Shown piece by piece: positions 26,569 through 35,168 of a stretch of DNA of 64,000 nt (within the stretch, counting starts at the first letter, position 1; every line of letters begins with the position of its first letter). A program made the position numbers and the translations under genes. The DNA lies in the NCBI RefSeq assembly GCF_900188445.1, contig NZ_FZOR01000019.1:62001-126000 (forward strand), in the 5' to 3' direction. Under the pieces are notes generated by a model, which was given only the letters and a program-made list of their open reading frames with translations, was not told the DNA's origin and searched no databases. The stretch comes from Actinomadura meyerae. Lineage in GTDB: Bacteria; Actinomycetota; Actinomycetes; Streptosporangiales; Streptosporangiaceae.

Positions 26569-27711
26569 TTATCCGGACAGCCGGACCGGCATGATCAGGT
26601 AACGGTAATTCGGGTTCTCTCCATCCTGCGGGGGCTTCCCGGTGAGGACGGCCGGCTTGGTCGGCGTCGTGAACGACAGCCGCGCCACGTCCGAGCCGAT
26701 CGCTGAGAGCCCGTCCAGCAGGAACGCGGGGTTGAAGGCGATGTCGATGTCCTCGCCCTCCAGGGACGCCTCAAGGGCCTCCACGGCCTGCGCCTCGTCC
26801 CCCGTCCCCGCCTCCAGGACGACCTCGCCCTGGCTGAAGGACAGCCGCACGGGCGTGTTGCGCTCGGCGACCAGGGAGACGCGCTTGACCGCCTCGATGA
26901 ACGGCGCGGTCTGGATCTCGGCGAGCCCCGCGTACTCGCTCGGCAGCAGCGAGCGGTACTTGACGAAGTCGCCGTCCAGCAGGCGGGACGTGGTGCGGCG
27001 GCCGCCGCCCGCGAAACCGATCATTCCCTCGCCGGTGCCGCCCGTCCCGCCGAGCGCGATCGACACCTCGGCGCCGGCGGTCAGCGACTTGGCGGTGTCG
27101 GCGAGCGTCCGCGCCGGGACGAGCGCGACGGCGGAGAAGTCGGGGCGCTCCGGCTTCCAGTGCAGCTCCCGGACGGCCAGCCGGTAGCGGTCGGTGGACG
27201 CCAGCGTGACCGTCTCGCCCTCGATCTCCACCCGGACGCCGGTCAGCATCGGGATCGTGTCGTCCTTGCCCGCGGCGATCGCGACCTGGGAGACGGCGGC
27301 GGCGAACTCGTCGCTGCCCACCGAGCCCGCGGCGGGCGGCATCTCCGGCAGCGTGGGGTAGTCCTCCACAGGCATGGTGAGGAGTGTGAACTTCGCGCTG
27401 CCGCAGCGGAGCATCACCTTCGCGCCGTCCGTCGTCACCTCCACAGGGTGGGGAGGAAGGCTGCGCGAGATCTCCGCGAGGAGGCGCCCCGACACCAGGG
27501 CCGTCCCCGCCTCCTCCACGTCGATCTCCGTGGACACCTGGGCGGAGACCTCGTAGTCGAACGCCGACAGCGTCAGCCGGTCGTCGTTGCCCTCACCGCC
27601 GGCGACGAGGTGCATGCCCGCGAGGACGGGCACCGGGGGCCGGACGGGCAGGGTGCGCGCTGTCCAGGCGACGGCGTCGGCGAGGGCATCTCTGTCGATG
27701 CGGAACTTCAA
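26569..27711 (-). CDS. dnaN: DNA polymerase III sliding clamp (beta subunit)
   Basis: DnaN is the ring clamp that tethers DNA polymerase III to DNA. The product is 380 aa from TTG 27711 (LKFRIDRDALADAVAWTART), with AGGAGG 9 bp upstream. An upstream ATG would add only ten residues and has no ribosome-binding site. The three beta-clamp domains are visible (about 1-120, 125-250, 255-380). The C-terminus YRYLIMPVRLSG is the conserved 'Y.IMP.R' end of clamp proteins. It faces the oriC spacer. Confidence 0.97.
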   Translation of the reverse strand: MKFRIDRDALADAVAWTARTLPVRPPVPVLAGMHLVAGGEGNDDRLTLSAFDYEVSAQVSTEIDVEEAGTALVSGRLLAEISRSLPPHPVEVTTDGAKVMLRCGSAKFTLLTMPVEDYPTLPEMPPAAGSVGSDEFAAAVSQVAIAAGKDDTIPMLTGVRVEIEGETVTLASTDRYRLAVRELHWKPERPDFSAVALVPARTLADTAKSLTAGAEVSIALGGTGGTGEGMIGFAGGGRRTTSRLLDGDFVKYRSLLPSEYAGLAEIQTAPFIEAVKRVSLVAERNTPVRLSFSQGEVVLEAGTGDEAQAVEALEASLEGEDIDIAFNPAFLLDGLSAIGSDVARLSFTTPTKPAVLTGKPPQDGENPNYRYLIMPVRLSG

Positions 27712-28374
27712 CGGGACCAGCCTCCTGCGGGTGTCGGACAAGGGTGAGGTGACTCGGGCCTGGCCGGGGCGCTCGCGGCAGGTTGTCCCCAGGCCCTGAC
27801 TTGAGATGGATCTTTCCTTGGATAGAGAAGTAGTGCAGTACCAGTAATAGGGGCGGTGGATAGTGTGGACAACTCGAGTTTTCGCAGGTCAGACCACGTT
27901 TCTTTGTCCACCGGCGCTGTGCATGGGCGGTGGACGGCGCGGGACGGCCTGGGGACGGCGAATCTGTCCCCACACGTCATCCTCAAGTCATCCCCCGGTT
28001 TTCCACGAGTTCTCCACGGGTATGAGTGCCGTTTCGGCGGCCTGTGTACGACGACCCGGTGATCACGGGTTCGGCCCACAGCCTCGTCCCCAGGCCGTCC
28101 CCAGGTCGTCCACCGGTTTTCCCCAGGACGGTGGCGCGGGTGCGCGGCGAATCCACATCCGTCCACTCCTCATCCTCAGCTTTTCCAGTGGTCGTCCACC
28201 GGGTTATCCACGAAAATCCCCAGGGTTTTCCACAACCTGTGAGTAGCCGCTTCGGTTCTCTGGGGAAGCGTGCATTTTGTCGGTTCTTTGCCTTCACCAG
28301 GGTGTGGACGGCCGGGAGGCGACTCGTCCACAGGGCCGGCGAGGGTCTGTCCACAGTGTGTACGACGGTGCGCG
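27712..28374. other. oriC: Chromosomal replication origin (oriC) spacer
   Basis: This gene-free 663-bp interval between dnaA and dnaN is the standard actinobacterial oriC site. DnaA boxes of the TTGTCCACA type occur on both strands. One is perfect (27864-27872, minus). Single-mismatch boxes are at 27904-27912 (TTGTCCACC), 28204-28212 (TTATCCACG), 28226-28234 (TTTTCCACA), 28324-28332 (TCGTCCACA) and 28347-28355 (CTGTCCACA). Many weaker copies (TCGTCCACC, CTGTCCCCA, TTGTCCCCA) fill the rest. The least GC-rich part is near 27800-27900 (TTGAGATGGATCTTTCCTTG ... GATAGAGAAGTAGTG) and may be where the duplex opens. Confidence 0.92.
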
Positions 28375-30504
28375 TCAGCGCTTGCGAGCCTGGTGCTTGA
28401 TGCGCCCGGTCAGCTCCGTGACCTGGTTGTATATGGCACGGCGCTCGGCCATCAGGGAGCGGATCTTGCGTTCGGCGTGCATGACCGTGGTGTGGTCGCG
28501 GCCGCCGAACTGCTGACCGATCTTGGGAAGGGACAGATCGGTCAGCTCCCGGCACAGGTACATCGCGATCTGCCGGGCGGTGACGAGCATCCGGGAGCGG
28601 GACGGGCCGCACAGGTCCTCGATCGTGGTGCCGAAGTACTCGACCGTCTGCGCCATGATCATCGCCGCCGTGATCTCCGGGCCGGAGTCGTTCGGGATGA
28701 GGTCCTTGAGCACGATCTCGGCGAGCTTCATGTCCACCGACTGGCGGTTCAGGCTCGCGAACGCCGTCACCCTGATCAGCGCGCCCTCCAGCTCGCGGAT
28801 GTTCGTCGCGATCTGCGAGGCGATGAACTCCAGCACGTCCGGCGGCGCGGCGAGGCCCTCCTGGCGGGCCTTCTTCTGCAGGATCGCGATCCGCGTCTCC
28901 AGCTCGGGCGGCTGGACATCGGTCGTCAGGCCCCACTCGAACCGGTTGCGGAGCCGGTCCTCCAGCGTCACCAGCTCCTTGGGCGGGCGGTCGCTGGAGA
29001 TCACGATCTGCTTGCTGGCGTTGTGCAGGGTGTTGAAGGTGTGGAAGAACTCCTCCTGCGTCTGCTCCTTGCCCTCAAGGAACTGGATGTCGTCGACGAG
29101 GAGGATGTCCACATCCCGGTAGCGGCGGCGGAACCCGTCGGCCTTGCCGTCGCGGATCGAGTTGATGAAGTCGTTCGTGAACTCCTCGGAGCTCACATAC
29201 CGCACGCGGGCCCCATTGAAGAGGCTCTGCGCGTAGTGGCCGATCGCGTGGAGGAGGTGCGTCTTGCCGAGGCCGGAGTCGCCGTACACGAACAGCGGGT
29301 TGTACGCCTTGGCCGGCTGCTCGGCCACCGCGACCGCCGCCGCGTGCGCGAACCGGTTGGACGAGCCGATGACGAACGTCTCGAACGTGTACTTCGGGTT
29401 CAGGCGTGCGTGCTCGGACGCCACCGGACCCGAGGCGGCCCCTGCACCGGACCCACCGGCACTCTGCGGCGGAGCGGCGCCCCTGGGGACGGGCCCCTCG
29501 TCATCACGGAAGCCGCTCTCACCCCGGTAAGGGGACTCGCCGCGGTAGGGCTCCTCGCCCCGGTACTGCTGCTCACCACCGGTGAACGACGACGATTCGC
29601 CGCCGCCGAAGTCGTCCGTGTGGCCCAGCGGCGCCTCGCTCGCACCGTGCTTGGGCTCGTGCCCCTGCTGCTCTGGGCGACGCTGCTCCTGGCGGAGCTC
29701 CTCAGGAAGGCGTTGTTCCGACCGCCCCCGCAATGGGCCGAGTGTGCGGTCGTTCAGATGGGAGTGCGGCGGACGCCCCGGAGACTCGCCACCACCGAAG
29801 CCTTCTTGCCCGCCGAACCCTTCCTGCGCGCCGTAGCCGGGGAAGTTACGCCCTTCGGCATAAGGGTCGCGCCCCCCGGAACCCGGGCCGCCTGGGCCGG
29901 CCCCATAGGACGGTGGACGCGAGGCAGGTGGATAAGTACCACGGTCGTCATCCGCAGCCTGTGGATAACCTCCGGGCGGACCGAGGCCGTGGGTAACTCC
30001 CGACTGGGGTCGGTAGCCCTGGCGGTCGGACCGCTCCCCGTAGGACGAGTCACCGTAGGACTGGTCGTCGTAAGGGCGGTCCCGGTCACGGTCATCGTGC
30101 TGCCGTTCACCGTACGGCTCGCCATAAGAAGAAGGCGGCTCGTGCATGCCGCCGAGCCCTGAGCCGGGCCCGGGGACGGGTGCCGAAAGCGGTTCCCCGG
30201 AACGGCCGCCTGGGCCCGGCGCCGAGCCTGTGGACGACCCTCCCGGCGGCTCCGGCTGGACGGTCACCGCGACGCGGATCTCCCTGCCCAGCTCATGGGA
30301 AAGTGCCTGCGTGATGAGGTTCCGGAGGCGCGTCTCCAGCGCGTCCTTGGCGAACTCGTTCGGTGCGGCGAGGAGCGCCGTCCCCTCGACGAGCGCCAGC
30401 GGGCGGACCATCGGCAGCCATGCGCGATAGCTCGGAGACAAGTCGCTCTCGGAAAGCGCGGTGAGGGTGCGGGCCCAGACCGATCCGAGATCCTGACCGT
30501 CCAT
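28375..30504 (-). CDS. dnaA: Chromosomal replication initiator DnaA
   Basis: DnaA binds oriC and opens it for helicase loading. The product is 709 aa from ATG 30504 (TTG 30510 is possible), long even for actinomycetes. Domain I is about residues 1-85. Domain II, about 86-368, is a Gly/Pro/Ser/Tyr/Arg-rich disordered linker with repeats such as PYRGES and GFGGQE. The AAA+ domain III begins LNPKYTFETFVIGSSNRFAH, with Walker A GDSGLGKTH, Walker B ILLVDDIQFL and arginine finger region RLRNRFEWGL. Domain IV holds the signature GGRDHTTVMHAERKI. A perfect DnaA box (29959-29967) lies in the domain II coding region. Confidence 0.98.
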   Translation of the reverse strand: MDGQDLGSVWARTLTALSESDLSPSYRAWLPMVRPLALVEGTALLAAPNEFAKDALETRLRNLITQALSHELGREIRVAVTVQPEPPGGSSTGSAPGPGGRSGEPLSAPVPGPGSGLGGMHEPPSSYGEPYGERQHDDRDRDRPYDDQSYGDSSYGERSDRQGYRPQSGVTHGLGPPGGYPQAADDDRGTYPPASRPPSYGAGPGGPGSGGRDPYAEGRNFPGYGAQEGFGGQEGFGGGESPGRPPHSHLNDRTLGPLRGRSEQRLPEELRQEQRRPEQQGHEPKHGASEAPLGHTDDFGGGESSSFTGGEQQYRGEEPYRGESPYRGESGFRDDEGPVPRGAAPPQSAGGSGAGAASGPVASEHARLNPKYTFETFVIGSSNRFAHAAAVAVAEQPAKAYNPLFVYGDSGLGKTHLLHAIGHYAQSLFNGARVRYVSSEEFTNDFINSIRDGKADGFRRRYRDVDILLVDDIQFLEGKEQTQEEFFHTFNTLHNASKQIVISSDRPPKELVTLEDRLRNRFEWGLTTDVQPPELETRIAILQKKARQEGLAAPPDVLEFIASQIATNIRELEGALIRVTAFASLNRQSVDMKLAEIVLKDLIPNDSGPEITAAMIMAQTVEYFGTTIEDLCGPSRSRMLVTARQIAMYLCRELTDLSLPKIGQQFGGRDHTTVMHAERKIRSLMAERRAIYNQVTELTGRIKHQARKR
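29959..29967 (-). promoter_or_regulatory. DnaA box within the dnaA domain II coding sequence
   Basis: A perfect TTATCCACA on the minus strand (coding strand of dnaA). It lies in the low-complexity linker, where codon constraints are weak, so it may be tolerated or selected. Confidence 0.4.
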
Positions 30505-30625
30505 GCGCAAGGTCCCCCCTCCACCGACTCCGCCGTACGGAGTAGCTGACTGCCCGGCTCTCCCACGGGTTACGGCTCGCCTCTCAGGGCACGGCCGCGA
30601 CGCGGAAGACTTACTCTCTCACGAG

Positions 30626-30646
30626 TTGTCCACAGAGTTGTCCACA
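30626..30646 (+). promoter_or_regulatory. Tandem DnaA boxes upstream of dnaA
   Basis: Two perfect direct copies of TTGTCCACA (30626-30634 and 30638-30646), each preceded by GAG, lie about 120-140 bp upstream of the dnaA start. Their position fits autoregulation of the dnaA promoter. A CTGTCCACA follows at 30908-30916 in the same divergent spacer. Confidence 0.75.
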
Positions 30647-30975
30647 TGCTGTGCATAGGCATGCGGCACCCTGTGCAAAACCCACGGGACGGGGTCTTCG
30701 GAGACGGGGGCGGGAAGGGTCCGGCCATCGCGTGACCGGTAGCGGGGCGGTTCTCGAACGGGGACTTGAGGGGCAGAGCACCGACATCAGATCGTCGAAT
30801 CCGTCGAAGTCGAAGGAGCGTCGGCTCGCCCAGACGACCTTAACCGGTGCCGTCCCCACCCGCAACACGAACCGGCCCCGTCCACAGCCGCCCCTGACTT
30901 CGCGGTTCTGTCCACAGGGGACACGCTGAACAGCGCCATCTGTGGGAAAGAAAGGGGCTCGGAGGAGTGCTCCGT

Positions 30976-31005
30976 TTGACCGCGCACCAGGAGAGCCCGT
31001 AACGT
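30976..31005 (+). promoter_or_regulatory. Predicted rpmH promoter
   Basis: TTGACC (30976-30981) and TAACGT (31000-31005) are separated by 18 bp, a good vegetative sigma-70-type promoter. It faces rpmH and leaves a leader of about 160 nt. The remaining dnaA-rpmH spacer (30505-31169) holds the dnaA control sites and no gene. Confidence 0.6.
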
Positions 31006-31169
31006 GCTGAGGTCGAGTCGCATCGACGGAGATGCCGCGTGCCCGCCGGCAGCAGCCCTTCAGGCGAGTCCGGGTGGGCCCCCGCTGCGGGGGACCGGAC
31101 GCGGCCCTCGACGCGAATGAGCGAGACTCAAGACCCGTAGCCGAACGAACCGCAGCACTGGAGCCTCAA

Positions 31170-31307
31170 GTGAGCAAGCGTACTTTCCAGCCGAACAACC
31201 GTCGTCGCCACAAGAAGCACGGCTTCCGGCTGCGGATGCGCACGCGCGCCGGCCGCGCGATCCTGTCCAGCCGGCGGGGCAAGGGCCGCGCCCGCATCGC
31301 GGTCTGA
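31170..31307 (+). CDS. rpmH: 50S ribosomal protein L34
   Basis: L34 is a 45-aa, strongly basic protein of the large ribosomal subunit. The sequence has the universal core KRTFQPNNRRRHKKHGFRLR followed by MRTRAGRAILSSRRGKGR. The GTG start at 31170 follows GGAG at 6 bp; the frame extends upstream but without L34-like sequence. It leads the rpmH-rnpA-yidD-yidC-khpB chain. Confidence 0.98.
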   Translation: MSKRTFQPNNRRRHKKHGFRLRMRTRAGRAILSSRRGKGRARIAV

Positions 31308-31319
31308 GCCACCTGCACT

Positions 31320-31688
31320 GTGCTGCCGTCCGGTAACCGGATGCGGCGGCGGGACGACTTCACGTTGGCCGTCCGGCGCGGTCGCCGCGCCGGACGGCCA
31401 ACTGTCGTGGTTCACCTGCTTCGCCCGGACGAGGAACCGGCGCCGGGGACTCCGCCGCTGGTCGGATTCATCGTGGCGCGCACCGTCGGCAACGCCGTCG
31501 TCCGCAACGCGGTGCGGCGGCGCCTGCGCCACCTCATGCGTCCGCACCTCGACCGGCTTCCAGCGGGTAGCCTGCTCGTAGTGCGCGCCAACCCCCGCGC
31601 GGGAACGGCGCGTCCAGACGAACTGGCCGCGGATCTGGAGTCGGCGCTCGACCGGCTGCTGCGGCCCGCGTCCAAGGGGCGAAGATGA
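31320..31688 (+). CDS. rnpA: Ribonuclease P protein component
   Basis: RnpA is the protein partner of the RNase P ribozyme that trims tRNA 5' ends. The product is 122 aa, starting at GTG 31320 (VLPSGNRMRRRDDFTLAVRR). The conserved RNR motif region is present as GNAVVRNAVRRRLRHLMR (about residues 58-75). It starts 12 bp after rpmH, and its TGA overlaps the ATG of yidD. Confidence 0.96.
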   Translation: MLPSGNRMRRRDDFTLAVRRGRRAGRPTVVVHLLRPDEEPAPGTPPLVGFIVARTVGNAVVRNAVRRRLRHLMRPHLDRLPAGSLLVVRANPRAGTARPDELAADLESALDRLLRPASKGRR

Positions 31689-32161
31689 GGAGTCGGCAGG
31701 GGGCCGCGTCCCCCGCGCAGCACGAGGAGGCCCGTCCGGGCCCCGTCGCGCGCGTGCTGATCCTTCTCGTCCGCGCCTACCGCCGCTTCTTGAGTCCCCT
31801 GCTCGGGCAGCAGTGCCGATTCCATCCCTCGTGCAGTGCGTACGGCCTGGAGGCCCTCCAGGTTCACGGGGCGCTGCGCGGCACGTGGCTGACGGCCCGC
31901 CGGATCGGGCGGTGCCATCCCTTCAACCCCGGGGGTTACGACCCGGTGCCGCCAAAGAAGACGTCCGAAACCCCCTCCGGTATGTCCGGGGGCGGGGAAT
32001 CCGGGGAGTCACGGGACGCGTTCACTCAGGGACCGTCCGTCTTCTCCGGGGAATCTGGGGGGACGACCCCCCAGCAGCGCTCCACGGCGGCCTCCTCAGA
32101 CTCCGGCCGCGAGGAGAGCGGCCACGCCCTAGCAGAGCCCAAGGAGCTGCCCGGTGCTTGA
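31685..32161 (+). CDS. yidD: Membrane protein insertion efficiency factor YidD, with a long tail
   Basis: YidD is a small membrane-associated helper of YidC-dependent insertion. The core (about residues 20-95) has YRRFLSPLLGQQCRFHPSCS and AYGLEALQVHGALRG, then RCHPFNPGGYDPVP, all family hallmarks with the conserved cysteines. The protein is 158 aa, longer than many family members. The extra 65 residues are Ser/Gly/Glu-rich and disordered. ATG 31685 overlaps rnpA (ATGA), and the 3' end overlaps yidC by 8 bp. Confidence 0.94.
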   Translation: MRSRQGAASPAQHEEARPGPVARVLILLVRAYRRFLSPLLGQQCRFHPSCSAYGLEALQVHGALRGTWLTARRIGRCHPFNPGGYDPVPPKKTSETPSGMSGGGESGESRDAFTQGPSVFSGESGGTTPQQRSTAASSDSGREESGHALAEPKELPGA

Positions 32162-33209
32162 TTGGTTGTACGAGATCGTCTCTCAGCTCATCGTGTGGAT
32201 TCACACGGGGCTCAGCACGGTCGTCCCCAAGGACAGTGGATGGGCGTGGGGCGGTTCGATCATCCTGCTCACCGTCCTGCTGCGGCTCATACTCGTCCCC
32301 CTCTTCGTGAAGCAGATCCACGCTTCGCGGAAGATGCAGGAGCTGAACCCGAAGGTCCAGGCGCTTCGCAAGAAGTACAAGAACGACAAGCAGCGCCTCA
32401 ACCAGGAGGTCATGAAGCTCTACCAGGAGAACGGCGCCAACCCGCTGTCGGGCTGCCTGCCGCTCCTGGTGCAGATGCCGATCTTCATCGGGCTGTTCCA
32501 GACCCTGAAGCGGATCTCCGACGCCAAGCCCGGCGAGAGCGTCTTCGCGGTCTCGTCCGACCTGGTGGCGAGCGCGCAGAACGCCAACATCTTCGGCGCG
32601 CACATCCCGGACACCTTCCTGAACGCGTGGGGCGCCGACCCCAAGAGCTGGACCGCGATCATCGTCACCGGCATCGCCGTGGTGATCAGCTCCTGCACGA
32701 CGTTCTTCACCGTCCGCGCCAGCATGAAGCGGCAGCCCGTCACCGACGAGGCCAACCCGATGATGCAGGCGCAGAAGATGATGGTCTTCCTGGCGCCGCT
32801 GTTCGGCCTCTTCGGCCTCGGCTTCCCCCTGGGCGTCCTCATGTACTGGGTCACGTCCAACAGCTGGACGCTCGCGCAGCAGCACTACATCTACAAGAAG
32901 TACCCGCCGCCCAGCACCGACGGGTCGGCCGCGGCCGACAACGGCACCGCCAAGACCGGTTCGAAGACCGGTACCAAGACGGGCGCGAAGACCGGCACCA
33001 AGACGGGTACGCGGACGGCCGGCTCGAAGACCGCCGGTTCGCGGGCGGCCGCGACCAAGAACGGCCAGTCGCCGTCCGGCGCGAAGGCCAAGGCGAGGCT
33101 GAAGAAGGAGCCGGAGGCCGATCCCGAACCCGAGGAGAAGCCGAAGGTCGTGCGCAACCAGCCGACCCGCAAGCCGCGCAGCAAGCGCAGCGGCACCCAG
33201 AAGCGCTAG
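32154..33209 (+). CDS. yidC: Membrane protein insertase YidC
   Basis: YidC (Oxa1 family) inserts proteins into the cytoplasmic membrane, alone or with Sec. The product is 351 aa from GTG 32154. As in other Gram-positives it lacks the large periplasmic domain. About five helices are seen, including WGGSIILLTVLLRLILVPLF with the conserved arginine, and LSGCLPLLVQMPIFIGLFQ. The cytoplasmic tail (about 260-351) is basic, with a Lys-Thr-Gly repeat (KTGTKTGAKTGTKTGT) and a final KPRSKRSGTQKR likely to contact the ribosome. Confidence 0.96.
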   Translation: MLDWLYEIVSQLIVWIHTGLSTVVPKDSGWAWGGSIILLTVLLRLILVPLFVKQIHASRKMQELNPKVQALRKKYKNDKQRLNQEVMKLYQENGANPLSGCLPLLVQMPIFIGLFQTLKRISDAKPGESVFAVSSDLVASAQNANIFGAHIPDTFLNAWGADPKSWTAIIVTGIAVVISSCTTFFTVRASMKRQPVTDEANPMMQAQKMMVFLAPLFGLFGLGFPLGVLMYWVTSNSWTLAQQHYIYKKYPPPSTDGSAAADNGTAKTGSKTGTKTGAKTGTKTGTRTAGSKTAGSRAAATKNGQSPSGAKAKARLKKEPEADPEPEEKPKVVRNQPTRKPRSKRSGTQKR

Positions 33210-33246
33210 TTTGAACCCCGAGCACGTGCCGGAGAAGGAGTCCCCG

Positions 33247-33732
33247 TTGAGCCAGACCGACACCACCGAGGTCGACGTGCAGGCGCTCGAACAGGAAGGC
33301 GAGATCGCCGCCGACTACATCGAGGGCCTGCTGGACATCGGTGACTACGACGGCGACATCGACATGGACGTCGAGGGCGAGCGCGCGATCGTCGCCGTCG
33401 TCGGTGCCTCGCTGGACGAGCTGGTCGGCAAGCGCGGCGAGGTCCTGGAGGCGCTGCAGGAGCTGACCCGGCTGGCCGTGCACCGCCAGACCGGCAACCG
33501 CACCCGCCTCATGCTCGACATCGGCGGCTACCGCGAGCGCCGCCGCGCGGAGCTCACCAAGCTCGGCACGGATGTCGCGGACGAGGTCAAGCAGGCGGGC
33601 GAGCCGAAGCCGCTCGCCCCGATGACCCCGTTCGAGCGCAAGATCGTGCACGACGCGGTCGCCGCCGCCGGCCTCCGCAGCGAGTCCGAGGGCGAGGAGC
33701 CCGACCGCTACGTCGTGGTCTACCCCGCCTGA
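33247..33732 (+). CDS. khpB: KhpB/Jag RNA-binding protein (KH + R3H)
   Basis: This is the RNA-binding protein that follows yidC in most Gram-positive bacteria. The product is 161 aa from TTG 33247, with AAGGAG 6 bp upstream; TTG 33211 is also in frame. It lacks the N-terminal Jag domain. The KH domain (about 30-95) has GASLDELVGKRGEVLEALQE. The R3H domain (about 100-161) has RERRRAELTKL and APMTPFERKIVHDAV. It ends the rpmH chain; a hairpin terminator follows at 33744. Confidence 0.93.
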   Translation: MSQTDTTEVDVQALEQEGEIAADYIEGLLDIGDYDGDIDMDVEGERAIVAVVGASLDELVGKRGEVLEALQELTRLAVHRQTGNRTRLMLDIGGYRERRRAELTKLGTDVADEVKQAGEPKPLAPMTPFERKIVHDAVAAAGLRSESEGEEPDRYVVVYPA

Positions 33733-33743
33733 TCAGGTTCTCC

Positions 33744-33778
33744 GAACGGCCCCGATGCCTCCCGGCACGGGGTCGTTC
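33744..33778. terminator. Terminator between khpB and the DUF6458 gene
   Basis: GAACGGCCCCG and CGGGGTCGTTC form an 11-bp stem with one G-U pair. It lies between convergent genes, so it can end both transcripts. Confidence 0.65.
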
Positions 33779-33837
33779 GCATGTCCGGACCCGCATGCCC
33801 GGCCCGCGTTCCCCGCCCGTCACGCCTCCGGCAGGAG

Positions 33838-34305
33838 TCAGCGGCGGGCGGTGCGGCGCCACCTGCGGCGCTGCGGCGGGACGCGGTCGCCCGCGTCCAC
33901 GACGGCGGGGTTGTTCTCCGCCGCCGGGTCCTGGGCGTACGCGGGATCCTGGGCGTAGGCGGGGTCCTGGGCGACGTGGCCGTGGGTCACGCCCTCGTCC
34001 GCCGGATGTTCGATCACACGTTCGACTCGCTCGGCGGGACGCCCCGCGGGTGCGGGGTCCTCGATGATGTGCTCCTCGCGGACGATGGTGCCGGGCTCGT
34101 CGCCGTAGGCGGGGTCGGCGCCGACGACCCGGCCGGCGGCCCGCCGGGGGCGCGTGTACTTGAGGGTGAAGCCCATGCTGATGAGCCCCACCAGGATCAG
34201 GATCCAGCCGACCAGGTGGATGTCGACGCCGCTGAGGTCGACGCGCAGCGCGAACGCGAGGATCGCGCCTATCGCGATGAATGCGAGACTGACTCCGATT
34301 CCCAT
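33838..34305 (-). CDS. DUF6458 family membrane protein
   Basis: The 155-aa protein begins MGIGVSLAFIAIGAILAFAL, followed by VDLSGVDIHLVGWILILVGL. The two helices separated by 'VD.S.VDIH.VG' are the signature of the DUF6458 family. The tail (about 50-155) is polar, with a DPAYAQ repeat (three near-copies, about 112-128) and a basic end (RRRWRRTARR). Function is unknown. It is divergent from rsmG and convergent with khpB. Confidence 0.8.
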   Translation of the reverse strand: MGIGVSLAFIAIGAILAFALRVDLSGVDIHLVGWILILVGLISMGFTLKYTRPRRAAGRVVGADPAYGDEPGTIVREEHIIEDPAPAGRPAERVERVIEHPADEGVTHGHVAQDPAYAQDPAYAQDPAAENNPAVVDAGDRVPPQRRRWRRTARR

Positions 34306-34490
34306 GTGTCGGAGCTCCTTCCGGGGGGACGGACGGGCGACAGGGCACCTCTACCCGGCACTCCCCGAATATGCGGCGGGGTCATGTGGTTCTTGCCATA
34401 ACGCAAGGGTCGTGCAACCGTCCGCCCGGACCGCCCACCGGCACGTTTCGCGTGTACGCCGCCGCCCGGTTTTGTGGAACGATTCGTCTG

Positions 34491-35168
34491 ATGGGCATTG
34501 GACGTGAGGTTTTCGGGGACGCGCTGCCGGTCGCGGAGCGTTATGCGGCGTTTCTCGCCGACGCGGGGGTCGAGCGCGGGCTCATCGGGCCGCGCGAGGT
34601 CGACCGCCTGTGGGAACGCCACCTGATCAACTGCGCGGTGGTGTCCGAGGCCGTCCCGGCGGACGCGCACGTCGTGGACATCGGTTCCGGCGCGGGGCTG
34701 CCCGGGATCGTCCTCGCGATCGTCCGGCCCGATCTGCGGATCACGCTGCTGGAGCCGCTGCTGCGCCGCACCACCTTCCTCGAGGAGTGCGTCCGGCTGC
34801 TCGACCTGCCGAACGTCGAGGTGCGCCGGGCCAGGGCCGAGGAGGTGGTGACGGAGTTCGCGGTCGACGTGGCCACCGCGCGAGCCGTCGCCCCCCTCGA
34901 ACGCCTCGCGAAATGGGCCCTCCCCCTGCTGCGGCCGGACGGGGAGCTCCTGGCGCTCAAGGGGGAACGGGCCCGAGCGGAATTGGACGAGGCCGAACCC
35001 GTCCTGAAGCGGCTCGGGGCGCGCTCGGCGGAACTGCTCCAAGTGGGGCGCGGTATGGTCGACCCGCCGACAACACTCGTCCGTGTGGTCGCCGGCCGAG
35101 GAGAGGTTGTCGGGCGACGACAGCGCGCGCCGCGGCGTGCCAGAGGGTCGAGGAAGAGGTCTTCATGA
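34491..35168 (+). CDS. rsmG: 16S rRNA (guanine-527-N7)-methyltransferase RsmG
   Basis: RsmG (GidB) methylates G527 of 16S rRNA using S-adenosylmethionine. The product is 225 aa from ATG 34491. The cofactor motif is VDIGSGAGLPGI (about 62-73). The N-terminal region (ALPVAERYAAFLADAGVERG ... LWERHLINCAVV) is typical. A basic Arg-rich tail (RRQRAPRRARGSRKRSS) ends it. The stop overlaps the parA ATG (ATGA). Loss of RsmG gives low-level streptomycin resistance in other bacteria. Confidence 0.96.
   Translation: MGIGREVFGDALPVAERYAAFLADAGVERGLIGPREVDRLWERHLINCAVVSEAVPADAHVVDIGSGAGLPGIVLAIVRPDLRITLLEPLLRRTTFLEECVRLLDLPNVEVRRARAEEVVTEFAVDVATARAVAPLERLAKWALPLLRPDGELLALKGERARAELDEAEPVLKRLGARSAELLQVGRGMVDPPTTLVRVVAGRGEVVGRRQRAPRRARGSRKRSS

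Noticed and set aside
23497..30504. A novel defence or secondary-metabolite system in the origin arm
   Set aside because: All genes there are standard replication or housekeeping genes; no unusual enzyme cassette is present.
34444..34458. GTTTCGCGTGTACG as a parS site
   Set aside because: It matches the core at only about 10 of 14 positions and breaks the palindrome.
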